Assembly: GCA_964386795.1 (NCBI GenBank) | Contig: CAYLUE010000029.1 | Coordinates: 1 to 19,739 of the forward strand | DNA from: TMED108 sp964386795 | GTDB taxonomy: Bacteria; Fidelibacterota; Marinisomatia; Marinisomatales; TCS55 | Direction of reading: 5' to 3' | Length of the DNA: 19,739 nt | Shown here: piece after piece, positions 6,643 to 15,262 of the stretch | Layout: each line of letters opens with the position of its first letter | How positions within the stretch are numbered: position 1 is the stretch's first letter | Program-made: the position numbers and the translations under genes | Notes under the pieces: generated by a model | Databases searched by the model: none | Seen by the model: only the letters and a program-made list of their open reading frames with translations | Told to the model about the DNA's origin: nothing

Positions 6643-8880
6643 ATGAAAAAAGTTACCTTATTACTTTTATTTTTCCCATTGTTTAGTCAAGAATACATTT
6701 GGCCAACAAATACAGGGAAACATCTATCTTCAAATTTTGGAGAATTTAGAACAACAGGCTATCATCTAGGCCTGGATATGAAAACCAAAGGAACAGAAGG
6801 CCATCCGGTCTATGCAGTTTCGAATGGATATATTTCAAGAATTGTTACTAATTATTCAGGGTTTGGCAGGGCGCTATACCTCACCTTAGAAGATGGTAAA
6901 ACAGCAGTATATGCTCATTTAAGTAAGTTTGCACCTAAGCTCGAGGAAAGATTGATAGAAGAACAGGGGAAATCTCAATCGTACTTAACGAATGTATATC
7001 TTAATCCCAATGAGTTTTCATTCTTAAAAAATGATATTATTGCCTATTCAGGCAATACGGGATTTTCGTTTGGTCCGCATCTACATTTTGAACTGCGCGA
7101 CGAAAAAGGAATGGTGTTAAATCCATTAACTAACGGACTTGATCAGCCAGATAGATTAGCTCCCATCGTTGAGGAGATAGGCCTAACTCCATTGAATAAA
7201 GATAGCTGGATAAATGGAAATCAATTGCCTCAGAATTTTCCGGTATTTAGAGATAAAAAAGGAGAATATCATTTTGCTGATACCATCAACGTGTATGGTA
7301 AAATTGGGTTATCTGTTAAAGCACATGATAAGAGGGAGGGTGCAAAAAATAAATACCAACCGCATAAGATAGAAATTTATTTGAACAATAAGCTTTTTCA
7401 TTCTATGCAGTTTGAAAAACTAAACTATAATTGGCAATCTACTGCAAATTATATCAATGACTATAGAAATAGTCGCCTGAACTTGGGTGATTTTATAAAA
7501 TTATATCAAAACTATAATGACCCGCTAATACCAGTTCATTCTACTGATGGAGATGGTACTCTCGAATTAAACAAAGGCTATCATGAAATAAAGTTGCTTA
7601 TCTACGATGCACAAGAGAATATCCGTATAGTTCACGGCACACTTTTTTTTATGAACCCTTTTGAAATTGCTGCAACCAAACTTGGCGAAACAAATGATAT
7701 TGCAACATTTTTGTTACAACCAAAGAGTATTGCGATACCAATAAAATCTGCAATTATATATTCGTTTACTCCATTTGGGTATGCCGATGAAGAAGTTGAT
7801 ATTCTTTCAAAAGAGAAGGTAGAAAGCGGATTAATTATCACCGTCTCTAAAAAGAAAATTACGCGCAAAGCCTTACAATTTATCGCTCAAAATGATATTG
7901 GAACTGTGTCACTTCCTGCCCATTGGGCAGATAAAAATATCGCTGGTGATCATCTTAGTTTAAGTTTTGATCTAGATATATCACATTCAGATGCTGGTGT
8001 ATATCTTCAGATCCAACCAGAAAAAGTAATCAATGAAAAATTGTCTATACGATTAAAGGGTGAATTTCAGTATATCACAATTCCAGTTAATCAAATACAA
8101 CCTTCCGTGTATCTTAGCGAACCTTTATTACCAAAAGAATTTGAACAAATTGATCAAGTTGAGGCAATTATTGGTGGATCAATTGAAAGACAAATACAAT
8201 TTAAATTTCCATTCACGGTGATTTATCCAGATTCATCAATGACTATCATTTCTAAAGATGGATCGTGCTCAATACGGACAAAAAAAGGTTCGTTTACAGA
8301 TCATACTTTGAGCTGGGTGGAGCCAGTACATAAATATCCAACAATAAATGGGGGAAACCTTTTAACCAGAGTATATCAATTACAACCATTTCAGCGGCCA
8401 CTCGTTGAACCTATTAATATTGCAATGCGCTACCCGAGAAAATTAGATAATAGAAAAAAGCATCTATATTATTATGATAAAAAAGAGGGTTGGACATTTA
8501 TCAAAACACAAAATAATGCGGAGCGCCGAGTGTTGATTGGTGAGGTAAAACATCTGGATGCAATTACTGTTATTGAAGATAAAACGCCTCCAAGAATGAT
8601 TAGATCTCATCCGGGAAATGGGGGAAAATATGCATCACTTGAATTAAATCAATTCAAGATAAATATTGAAGATAAACTTTCCGGTTTTGATCCAACCCCT
8701 AATTCATTTGAAGTGCTTTTAGATGGTAAAGAAATATATTATGCATTTCAACCTAAACTAAAAATTCTTTCTTATGATTTGAACGAACCATTATCAATTG
8801 GAAAACACACCATATCATTTACAGCATCTGATCAAGCAGGAAACATACTTGAAAAAAATATACAATTTGAAGTCTATTAA
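6643..8880 (+). CDS. Exported M23 family metallopeptidase with long beta-rich C-terminal extension
   Basis: The 745-residue protein starts with a short signal peptide (about residues 1-15, MKKVTLLLLFFPLFSQ) and goes straight into a LytM/M23 peptidase domain. Zinc and catalytic residues are visible: His41 and Asp45 in YHLGLDM, His92 in VYAHLS, and His146/His148 in FGPHLHFE, so it should be an active peptidoglycan endopeptidase rather than a degenerate EnvC-like activator. An insert at about 95-130 separates the two His motifs. The last 550 or so residues have no recognised motif until an Ig-like C-terminal domain (about 650-745: IEDKLSGFD..., LDGKEIYY, GKHTISFTASDQAGN). It opens the plus-strand directon, and its TAA shares one base with the ATG of the rhomboid gene. 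The role of the extension is unknown; binding to the envelope is a guess. Confidence 0.85.
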   Translation: MKKVTLLLLFFPLFSQEYIWPTNTGKHLSSNFGEFRTTGYHLGLDMKTKGTEGHPVYAVSNGYISRIVTNYSGFGRALYLTLEDGKTAVYAHLSKFAPKLEERLIEEQGKSQSYLTNVYLNPNEFSFLKNDIIAYSGNTGFSFGPHLHFELRDEKGMVLNPLTNGLDQPDRLAPIVEEIGLTPLNKDSWINGNQLPQNFPVFRDKKGEYHFADTINVYGKIGLSVKAHDKREGAKNKYQPHKIEIYLNNKLFHSMQFEKLNYNWQSTANYINDYRNSRLNLGDFIKLYQNYNDPLIPVHSTDGDGTLELNKGYHEIKLLIYDAQENIRIVHGTLFFMNPFEIAATKLGETNDIATFLLQPKSIAIPIKSAIIYSFTPFGYADEEVDILSKEKVESGLIITVSKKKITRKALQFIAQNDIGTVSLPAHWADKNIAGDHLSLSFDLDISHSDAGVYLQIQPEKVINEKLSIRLKGEFQYITIPVNQIQPSVYLSEPLLPKEFEQIDQVEAIIGGSIERQIQFKFPFTVIYPDSSMTIISKDGSCSIRTKKGSFTDHTLSWVEPVHKYPTINGGNLLTRVYQLQPFQRPLVEPINIAMRYPRKLDNRKKHLYYYDKKEGWTFIKTQNNAERRVLIGEVKHLDAITVIEDKTPPRMIRSHPGNGGKYASLELNQFKINIEDKLSGFDPTPNSFEVLLDGKEIYYAFQPKLKILSYDLNEPLSIGKHTISFTASDQAGNILEKNIQFEVY

Positions 8881-9530
8881 TGTTATTCCCCTATAAAGAT
8901 GACAATCCCAGAATTTTAGTTCCCTATGTAACGTACTGTATTATTGGTATCAATGTTTTAGTATTTCTTATGCAGCTAAACCTGGGGCTCAATGATCCGC
9001 TAGCAGAAAAATCATTTATTTACAACTTTGGTTTTATTCCAGCAGATTTTTCACTTATCACTATATTTACATCAATGTTTCTTCATGGCGGACTATCTCA
9101 TATCATGGGTAATATGTGGTTTTTATGGGTATTTGGTGATAATGTAGAAGGAGTGCTTGGTCATGTTAAGTATGCTGTTTTTTATATTCTTTGCGGATTA
9201 GCTGCAACAATATCACAATTATTAATAAATCCAAATTCAACGATCCCTATGGTTGGGGCCTCTGGTGCGATTGCTGGAGTGCTTGGAATGTATATGATTA
9301 GATTCCCTCATGCCCGCGTACATGTTTTTGCATTCATCATAATATTCTTTACAACTTTTAGGGTTCCCGCAATGTTTGTATTGGGTTTTTGGTTTTTCAA
9401 CCAATTAACTAATGGACTGGGCAGCTTAGGATTTGATACCACAGGAGGCGTGGCATGGTTTGCACATATAGGAGGTTTTATTACTGGAATTATGCTTAAT
9501 CAAGCATTTAAACATATTCGTTTTGAGTAG
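8880..9530 (+). CDS. Rhomboid family intramembrane serine protease
   Basis: The 216-residue protein has six hydrophobic segments, as in the basic bacterial rhomboid fold. The catalytic pair is in place: Ser128 in the GASG motif (MVGASGAIAGVLG) and His196 in AHIGGFITG. The family pattern HGGLSHIMGNMWFLWVFGDN (about 69-88) on the L1/second helix side is also clear. Rhomboids cut membrane proteins within or near a membrane helix; the substrate is unknown. N-terminal residues FPYKDDNP are typical of a rhomboid subgroup common in marine and FCB bacteria. Translation is probably coupled to the M23 gene through a TAATG overlap. No extra cytosolic or zinc-ribbon domain is attached. Confidence 0.92.
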   Translation: MLFPYKDDNPRILVPYVTYCIIGINVLVFLMQLNLGLNDPLAEKSFIYNFGFIPADFSLITIFTSMFLHGGLSHIMGNMWFLWVFGDNVEGVLGHVKYAVFYILCGLAATISQLLINPNSTIPMVGASGAIAGVLGMYMIRFPHARVHVFAFIIIFFTTFRVPAMFVLGFWFFNQLTNGLGSLGFDTTGGVAWFAHIGGFITGIMLNQAFKHIRFE

Positions 9531-9543
9531 TATAAAGGTTGAT

Positions 9544-10740
9544 GTGAAAAAAAAATTATTACTCATTACTTTTGCCTTACTTTTGATTGCTTGCGAGGAA
9601 CAATCAAATGAAAACTGTCAAGTCAATCCAAATGGTAGAGGAAAAGTACTGTCCGTTCTGCCATTGGGAACTATTGATTCAGCATACCTTTCAAATTTTT
9701 TAATCGACAATAATATTGATATAGGACTAGATCCTCAAAACGATGTAAAGGTTTATAGTATAGTATATGAAACTGTAGACTGGGACGGAATTGTGCGTCA
9801 AGCTTCAGGCGCTATATATATTCCTGATATTGAAGAGAAGTTTGATTTTCCTATTTATTCGGGGCAACATGGTACGGAATCAAAAAGGAGCAATGTCGCA
9901 TCTATAATTCCCTTAAGAGGTTTCGATGCATTATTTATGGCATCTGTTGGTTACATTGGTTCGTCTCCGGACTTGTTAGGGCTTGGCGTATCGGCTGATG
10001 TCGTCCATCCCTATGTTCATAAATTTGTAGCGGAAGGTGTCGTAGATAAAATACGTGCGGTGAAGAATTTCATATGTAATGAAGGTATAAATGATAATGG
10101 TCAATTATTTATAGCTGGATATTCTGAAGGTGGATACGTGGCAATGGCGACACATAAATTAATTGAAGAGAAATATGCAGATGAGTTTCAGGTAACGGCA
10201 TCAGCCCCTATGGCAGGTCCCTATGATATGTCTTATTCAAGTAAAAGGATTCTATCTATTGATACTTATCCTCAACCGGGATATATCTCATTTACGTATA
10301 TGTCATATAATACAATAGAAAAACTTAATAGACCCGCTAGTGATCTTTTTCAAAATCCTTATGCTGACCGTATTCCTGAATTAATGGATGGGTCAAAAAG
10401 CATTGGGGAAGCAAATGCCTATTTAACGAATACCATTAAAAGTCTATTTACAGAAAAATTCTTAACTGAATTTTTAGGTGAAGGTGAGTTAGAATTAAAA
10501 AACAGTTTTAAAAATAATAGCCTTGTAAGTTGGAGTCCCAAAGCACCTATTAGGCTATTTCACGGCAATAATGATGACGAAGTCAATTATAATAATTCTG
10601 TTATTGCATATAATAATCTCAAAAGTAATGGAGCTGATATTGAACTGATTACAATTGAAGGGGGTAGTCATTCTGGTTCAGTTTTTACATCATATGCCCA
10701 AGCCCTAGATTGGTTTAGCGCATTCAAGGCGGCAGACTAA
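9544..10740 (+). CDS. Lipoprotein alpha/beta hydrolase (secreted lipase/prolyl-oligopeptidase-like)
   Basis: The chosen start is the GTG at 9544 (398 residues); AAAGG at 9534-9538 sits five bases before it. It gives a compact lipoprotein signal peptide, MKKKLLLITFALLLIAC, with lipobox LIAC and Cys17. A TTG at 9523 would add seven residues and overlap the rhomboid gene. The body is an alpha/beta hydrolase: nucleophile elbow GYSEGG (Ser194), a likely acid in LFHGNNDDEVNY and a likely catalytic His in EGGSHSG near the C-terminus. The arrangement SSPDLLGLG, then a helix, then IAGYSEGGYVAMATH resembles secretory lipases and related peptidase-like hydrolases. Substrate (ester or peptide) cannot be told. 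After Cys17 come Glu-Glu, and it is probably anchored to an envelope membrane facing outward from the cytoplasm. Confidence 0.8.
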   Translation: MKKKLLLITFALLLIACEEQSNENCQVNPNGRGKVLSVLPLGTIDSAYLSNFLIDNNIDIGLDPQNDVKVYSIVYETVDWDGIVRQASGAIYIPDIEEKFDFPIYSGQHGTESKRSNVASIIPLRGFDALFMASVGYIGSSPDLLGLGVSADVVHPYVHKFVAEGVVDKIRAVKNFICNEGINDNGQLFIAGYSEGGYVAMATHKLIEEKYADEFQVTASAPMAGPYDMSYSSKRILSIDTYPQPGYISFTYMSYNTIEKLNRPASDLFQNPYADRIPELMDGSKSIGEANAYLTNTIKSLFTEKFLTEFLGEGELELKNSFKNNSLVSWSPKAPIRLFHGNNDDEVNYNNSVIAYNNLKSNGADIELITIEGGSHSGSVFTSYAQALDWFSAFKAAD

Positions 10741-10745
10741 TCTTG

Positions 10746-11366
10746 ATGAATCAATCCCCTAAAATAGTGGGAATATCAGGCGGTAGCGGATCTGGGAAAA
10801 CAATGTTCGCAGAAAAATTAAAAAAAGAATTCGGAGAAAAACGAATAACAATAATTAATCAAGATTCGTACTATAAAGACCTTAGTCATATGTCATTTAA
10901 TGAGCGCTGTAAACAAAATTTTGATCACCCCAATGCAATAGATTTTGATCTATTTTTATTACACATTAAAGACCTTATTGTTGGGAAAAAGATAGATATG
11001 CCAATTTATGATCTTTCTAGACATTTGCGCTCTAATGATATGATAACTATCAAACCGAGCCTAGTTATTGTACTTGATGGTACACTTTTATTCACTCAAT
11101 CTCAATTAAATGACATTATGGATATAAAAATTTTTTTGGATGTACCTGATGATCTAAGATTATCTTATCGAATTAAACGAGATACAAAAGAACGCGGAAG
11201 AACGGTTGAATCGATAATGAAACAATATGCAAATACTGTTCGCCCTATGTATGATCAATTTATTTACCCATCAAAAAATAGTGCAGATATAATACTAGAT
11301 AACACACAAAATGACCACGGGTCATTTCTATTAATCAAAAATGAAATTAATAAAATTTTGAATTAA
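10746..11366 (+). CDS. udk: Uridine kinase
   Basis: Uridine kinase phosphorylates uridine and cytidine to UMP and CMP. The 206-residue frame from the ATG at 10746 (a TTG directly before it is ignored) is of normal Udk length. Visible marks are the Walker A loop GGSGSGKT (residues 12-19), QDSYYKDL, NFDHPNAIDFDL, a Walker B-like LVIVLDGTLLF, and the closing block RIKRDTKERGRTVESIMKQY with TVRPMYDQFI, all characteristic of Udk rather than of phosphoribulokinase or pantothenate kinase. It sits five bases after the hydrolase gene and nine bases before a nucleoside transporter gene, so uptake and trapping of pyrimidine nucleosides are probably coexpressed. Confidence 0.92.
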   Translation: MNQSPKIVGISGGSGSGKTMFAEKLKKEFGEKRITIINQDSYYKDLSHMSFNERCKQNFDHPNAIDFDLFLLHIKDLIVGKKIDMPIYDLSRHLRSNDMITIKPSLVIVLDGTLLFTQSQLNDIMDIKIFLDVPDDLRLSYRIKRDTKERGRTVESIMKQYANTVRPMYDQFIYPSKNSADIILDNTQNDHGSFLLIKNEINKILN

Positions 11367-11375
11367 ATTTAGTTT

Positions 11376-12593
11376 ATGAATCAATTGATAGGCATTATAG
11401 GAATAGTCGTTTTATTAGCCATAGCATACGCTATATCTGAAAATAGAAAAGAAATAAATTATAGAACTGTTTTCTGGGGATTGGGATTGCAGATTATTTT
11501 TGCAATCTTGATATTAAAAACACCAATTGGACGACCCATTTTTTCCTATGTTGATAAAATTATTTCAAAACTAATTAGCTTTGCTGACAAAGGGAGTGAA
11601 TTTGTTTTTTCTTCGCAAGTAGATAATGTGGGATTTCACCCCGCTTTTGAGAGTATAGCATTTAGATTGCTTCCAACAATCATATTTTTTTCCGCTCTCA
11701 TATCTATCCTTTACCATTATAAAATTATTCAATTTGTAATCAAGCATATATCGCGTTTAATGCAAAAAACCATGCATACGAGCGGGCCTGAAACCTTAAG
11801 CGTTAGTGCAAATATATTTGTTGGTCAAACTGAGGCACCATTAATGATTAGGCCATACGTCAATAAAATGACAAAATCAGAATTAGTAGCGGTTATGGTT
11901 GGCGGCTTTGCAACAGCTGCGGGTGGTGTTTTAGCAATTTATGCTAAATGGCTTGATAATATCCCTGGGATAGCTGGGCATCTAATGTCTGCATCTGTAA
12001 TGTCCGCTCCAGCAGCATTGGTCATCGCAAAAATAATTTACCCAGAAACTAATAAAACAAGCTCGAATGAGGCTAAGCTTGATTCTGAAAATCCAAGCGT
12101 TAATGCTATGGACGCATTGGGAAATGGAACAATAATTGGTCTAAAGTTGGCTGTTAATGTTGGGGCAATGCTAATATCATTTATTTCAATCATAGCATTG
12201 TTAAATTATTTTTTAGGAATGGTAGGCGTGTCAATTGAATCTGTTTTAGGAATTATTTTTAAACCCTTAGCATGGACAATGGGGATTCCTTGGAGCGAAT
12301 CAAGCATTGTGGGCTCATTAATGGGAAAGAAAATTGTTTTTACTGAATTTGTTGCCTTTGCGGATCTAAGAACATTAATTGTTAATAACCAAATTTCTGA
12401 GAGGGCTGCAATTATTACTAGCTATGCACTTTGTGGTTTTGCTAATTTTGGCTCAATTGGTATACAGCTAGGTGGAATTGGAGGAATTGCTCCCAATCGA
12501 AGAAAAGATATAGCTCAGTTGGTATTTAAAGCAATGATTGGAGGGGCGCTAGCATCATGGTTGACAGCAACTTTAGCAGGAATATTGATTTAA
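11376..12593 (+). CDS. Concentrative nucleoside transporter (CNT / NupC family)
   Basis: This 405-residue polytopic membrane protein imports nucleosides in symport with a cation. Family motifs are clear: FVGQTEAPLMIRPY (about 148-161) in the first re-entrant hairpin, VMVGGFATAAGG, the pair TEFVAFADL in the second half, and GFANFGSIGIQLGGIGGIAP near the C-terminus. The Gln-Thr-Glu and the Glu of TEFVA correspond to the nucleoside-binding residues known from the Vibrio cholerae transporter. Length agrees with bacterial CNTs. Whether the ion is sodium or a proton is not decided here; a marine origin would favour sodium. Position between udk and adk supports a nucleoside salvage role. Confidence 0.92.
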   Translation: MNQLIGIIGIVVLLAIAYAISENRKEINYRTVFWGLGLQIIFAILILKTPIGRPIFSYVDKIISKLISFADKGSEFVFSSQVDNVGFHPAFESIAFRLLPTIIFFSALISILYHYKIIQFVIKHISRLMQKTMHTSGPETLSVSANIFVGQTEAPLMIRPYVNKMTKSELVAVMVGGFATAAGGVLAIYAKWLDNIPGIAGHLMSASVMSAPAALVIAKIIYPETNKTSSNEAKLDSENPSVNAMDALGNGTIIGLKLAVNVGAMLISFISIIALLNYFLGMVGVSIESVLGIIFKPLAWTMGIPWSESSIVGSLMGKKIVFTEFVAFADLRTLIVNNQISERAAIITSYALCGFANFGSIGIQLGGIGGIAPNRRKDIAQLVFKAMIGGALASWLTATLAGILI

Positions 12594-12612
12594 TAGAAAT
12601 GTTGGCATAAAA

Positions 12613-13182
12613 ATGAATTTAATTTTTTTAGGACCACCAGGAGTAGGAAAAGGGACACAGGCAAGTCATATATGTGACCACTATGGAATCATCCATTTAT
12701 CAACTGGTGATATCCTAAGATCAGAAATCAAAATATCAAGTGAGATTGGAAAAACTGCAAAATCATATATTGACCAAGGCTCACTGGTTCCGGATGATGT
12801 ATTATTAGATATTATAAATGCTAGACTTAGCAAAGAAGATGCACAAGGCGGATATCTATTGGATGGGTTTCCAAGGACAATACCTCAAGCGGAAGGTCTC
12901 AATGATATAATGAATAATAAGTTTCATAATCTTGATGCTGTTATCAGTCTAACTGCAGATGAAAATGAATTAGTCGAAAGATTAATTAAAAGAGGACAGG
13001 ATTCAGGTCGGACTGATGATACGCCAGAAGTTATCAAACAAAGACAAGAGGTATATTGGGAACAAACAGCTCCTCTCGTACATTATTATTCTAATAATAA
13101 TGTACTAATTGAAGTAGATGGAATTGGTAGTATTGTTGAAATAAAAAATCGAATACTAACGGTATTAAATAACCATGCTTAA
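12613..13182 (+). CDS. adk: Adenylate kinase (short form)
   Basis: Adenylate kinase interconverts ATP + AMP and two ADP. The 189-residue protein carries the P-loop GPPGVGKGTQA (residues 7-17), the AMP-side LSTGDILRSEI, the signature LDGFPRT (83-89) and the arginine-bearing RGQDSGRTDD. The LID region is the short type: there is no insertion and no zinc-binding cysteine set, which accounts for the length below the about 215 residues of E. coli Adk. It overlaps coaE by eight bases and follows the nucleoside transporter by 19 bases. No Shine-Dalgarno sequence is evident before the ATG. Confidence 0.95.
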   Translation: MNLIFLGPPGVGKGTQASHICDHYGIIHLSTGDILRSEIKISSEIGKTAKSYIDQGSLVPDDVLLDIINARLSKEDAQGGYLLDGFPRTIPQAEGLNDIMNNKFHNLDAVISLTADENELVERLIKRGQDSGRTDDTPEVIKQRQEVYWEQTAPLVHYYSNNNVLIEVDGIGSIVEIKNRILTVLNNHA

Positions 13183-13768
13183 AGTTGGCCTTACGGGAGG
13201 AATTGGTAGCGGAAAGAGCACGGCAAGTCAATTTTTTCAGTCAATGGGTGCTTATGTATTGGATGCAGACTTAACCGCAAAAAGTCTTATCGATAATAAT
13301 ACAGAGGTTAAGGATGAACTGATAAAAGAGTTTGGTACAGATATAATGGACGGCTCGGGAAAAATAGATAAAAAAAAGTTGGCACGAGTTGCATTTCAAG
13401 ATAAAGACCATCAGCAACGGTTGAATTATGTTGTTCATCCTTATATACATAATGAGATTGACAAATGCTTTCAACAAGTGTTTGATAGTGGAAAACACGA
13501 TCTTTTTATTGTTGATGCAGCATTAATCTATGAATCAGGCTATGATGCACATCTTGATTACGTTATTGTCGTTACTGCGCAAATGAAGCATAGAATGGAA
13601 AGAGCGCTTAATAGACAAACACTTTCAAGAGAAGAAATATTGAAGCGTATTGAATTTCAATGGTCAGAAGAGGACAAAACAAATATTGCTGATTATGTAG
13701 TTCATAATGATGGAAGTGAGCTTGAATTAGAAAATCAAATCGATGAGCTATTTAATACCTTAGCTTAA
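13175..13768 (+). CDS. coaE: Dephospho-CoA kinase
   Basis: CoaE performs the last step of coenzyme A synthesis, phosphorylating the 3'-hydroxyl of dephospho-CoA. The 197-residue product is of normal size. It begins with the typical MLKVGLTGGIGSGKST P-loop, followed by GAYVLDADLTAK (the conserved D-x-D near residue 30), a VVHPYIH segment, the strand FIVDAALIYESGYD and the R-x-x-x-R lid (RMERALNRQTLSREE), with the closing DYVVHNDGS of the family. The ATG lies within the end of adk, so translation is probably coupled. Nothing unusual was noted. Confidence 0.95.
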   Translation: MLKVGLTGGIGSGKSTASQFFQSMGAYVLDADLTAKSLIDNNTEVKDELIKEFGTDIMDGSGKIDKKKLARVAFQDKDHQQRLNYVVHPYIHNEIDKCFQQVFDSGKHDLFIVDAALIYESGYDAHLDYVIVVTAQMKHRMERALNRQTLSREEILKRIEFQWSEEDKTNIADYVVHNDGSELELENQIDELFNTLA

Positions 13769-13826
13769 GATTGCGATTTATAAAATTAATAATCCACTTA
13801 TCAGCTTATTTGAATGATTAAACCGA

Positions 13827-14684
13827 ATGAATATTAGAGAGAAATTCACATATTATTTTCTTCATTATCTATCAAGGTATTTAAAGCAGGTATCTAATAA
13901 AAATAGGGTGAGATATACAAATTGGCTCGCTGGGTTTGCATATAAATATATACCTATAAGAAAAAATGAGGCATATAAAAATATTAAGCTGGCCTTTCCC
14001 AATAAAAATCATCAATGGATAGAGCAAGTTCTAAAAGGCTCCTATAAAACTGTTGTGGAAAATTTCATAGATTTTTTATCCATTTCAACTACCGTTCAAA
14101 CAACTACCTTCAAAATAGAAAATAAAAAAATTATTGATGAGGCTCTCAAAAAGAATAAAGGTATTATTTTAATTACGGGCCATTTTGGCTTATGGGAAAA
14201 ATGGGCAGCTTGGTTTGGAAAAAATAAATATCCACTATGGGGAATAATTCAAAGGCAATCAAATAAAGGATCTGATTTATTTTTTAAAGAAACAAGAGAA
14301 TCATATGGTATGCGTCATATCTATAGAAAGTCATCTTTAGATCAAGCATATAAAATATTAAAGGAAAATAAAATTCTAATCTTAGCTAGTGATCAAGATG
14401 CAAAGCATCGAGGTGTTATTGTTGATTTTTTCAATCATAAAACATCAGTCCCTAAAGGTGCGGCTATATTTCATTTGAAAACTGGGGCAGCTCTAATATT
14501 TTCTGTTGCAACAAAAAATATAGATGGTTCGATGTCTCTATCATTTAGTGAATTAACTTTAGAGAATGAACCTTCGATTGAATCGATAACTCAATCTTAC
14601 ACAAAAATGCTTGAAGACAAAATTTCTGAATTTCCAGATCATTACTTTTGGTTTCATAGAAAATGGAAATCAACAATTAATTAA
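13827..14684 (+). CDS. Lysophospholipid/lipid A acyltransferase, LpxL (HtrB) family
   Basis: LpxL-type enzymes add a secondary acyl chain to Kdo2-lipid A at the inner membrane. The 285-residue product has the catalytic HX4E motif in ITGHFGLWEKW (His119, Glu124), the later block SDQDAKHRGVIVDFFNHKTSV with P-K-G-A-A that shapes the acyl site, and the family end YFWFHRKWK. It is a little shorter than E. coli LpxL (about 306), and lacks an evident strong N-terminal membrane helix, though residues 8-20 are aromatic and amphipathic. The enzyme could act on lipid A or on another lipid (for example an ornithine lipid), so no precise symbol is given. An lpxA gene at the other end of the window supports lipid A. 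It follows coaE by 58 bases, the largest gap in the directon, so an internal promoter is possible. Confidence 0.85.
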   Translation: MNIREKFTYYFLHYLSRYLKQVSNKNRVRYTNWLAGFAYKYIPIRKNEAYKNIKLAFPNKNHQWIEQVLKGSYKTVVENFIDFLSISTTVQTTTFKIENKKIIDEALKKNKGIILITGHFGLWEKWAAWFGKNKYPLWGIIQRQSNKGSDLFFKETRESYGMRHIYRKSSLDQAYKILKENKILILASDQDAKHRGVIVDFFNHKTSVPKGAAIFHLKTGAALIFSVATKNIDGSMSLSFSELTLENEPSIESITQSYTKMLEDKISEFPDHYFWFHRKWKSTIN

Positions 14685-14689
14685 ATTTT

Positions 14690-15262
14690 ATGGAGAGTAT
14701 TTCAATAGATGATAAAGATGCTATTCATAGAGCATCAAAAATAATTAAATCCGGGGGACTTATAGTATACCCTACTGATACTTTATATGGACTTGGCGTG
14801 GATTCTAAAAATGAATCAGCAATAAATAAAATAAATCAAATAAAAAATCGTAAAACCCCTATAAGCGTTATAGGTTGGTCAATTGATGTAATTACAAATT
14901 GGACCAATATTTCATCACATGATTTATTAATGGCAAATAAGATTCTAACAGAATCAAATACAGTAATACTACCAGTAAAAGATAACATTGTGCATGCGTC
15001 TATACTAGGAGCCAATCAAACCTTGGGCATCAGAATGCCAAAATATCGATTTCCAATAGAGCTTTGTAATAACCTTGGGTTTCCTATTACAACGACTTCG
15101 GTAAATAAAACTGGGGATTCTCCATTAAATGATCCTGAATTGATTATAGATCAATTTGGTAGTAAAATTGATTTAATTATTGATGCAGGAATACTTCCTG
15201 CCTCCTCAGGTTCTACAATCTATAAATTTAATAATTCAAAATTTGAAATAATTCGATCATGA
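14690..15262 (+). CDS. L-threonylcarbamoyladenylate synthase (YrdC/TsaC domain)
   Basis: The 190-residue protein is a YrdC-domain enzyme, which makes threonylcarbamoyl-AMP from threonine, bicarbonate and ATP for the t6A37 modification of tRNA. It shows YPTDTLYGLGVDSKN (residues 27-41), the KxR pair in IKNRKTPIS (Lys52, Arg54), LGIRMPKY and the SxN motif TTSVNKTGDSP (Ser137, Asn139). There is no C-terminal Sua5 domain, so it is the short TsaC type. The stretch that normally reads W-P-G-P-x-T is ILTESNTVIL here, so the PGP is lost; this is odd for the family. It overlaps the DUF3108 gene by ATGA. Confidence 0.85.
   Translation: MESISIDDKDAIHRASKIIKSGGLIVYPTDTLYGLGVDSKNESAINKINQIKNRKTPISVIGWSIDVITNWTNISSHDLLMANKILTESNTVILPVKDNIVHASILGANQTLGIRMPKYRFPIELCNNLGFPITTTSVNKTGDSPLNDPELIIDQFGSKIDLIIDAGILPASSGSTIYKFNNSKFEIIRS

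Noticed and set aside
9523..9543. TTG start seven codons upstream for the lipoprotein hydrolase.
   Set aside because: The GTG at 9544 has AAAGG at a suitable distance and gives a standard lipoprotein signal peptide; the TTG overlaps the rhomboid gene.
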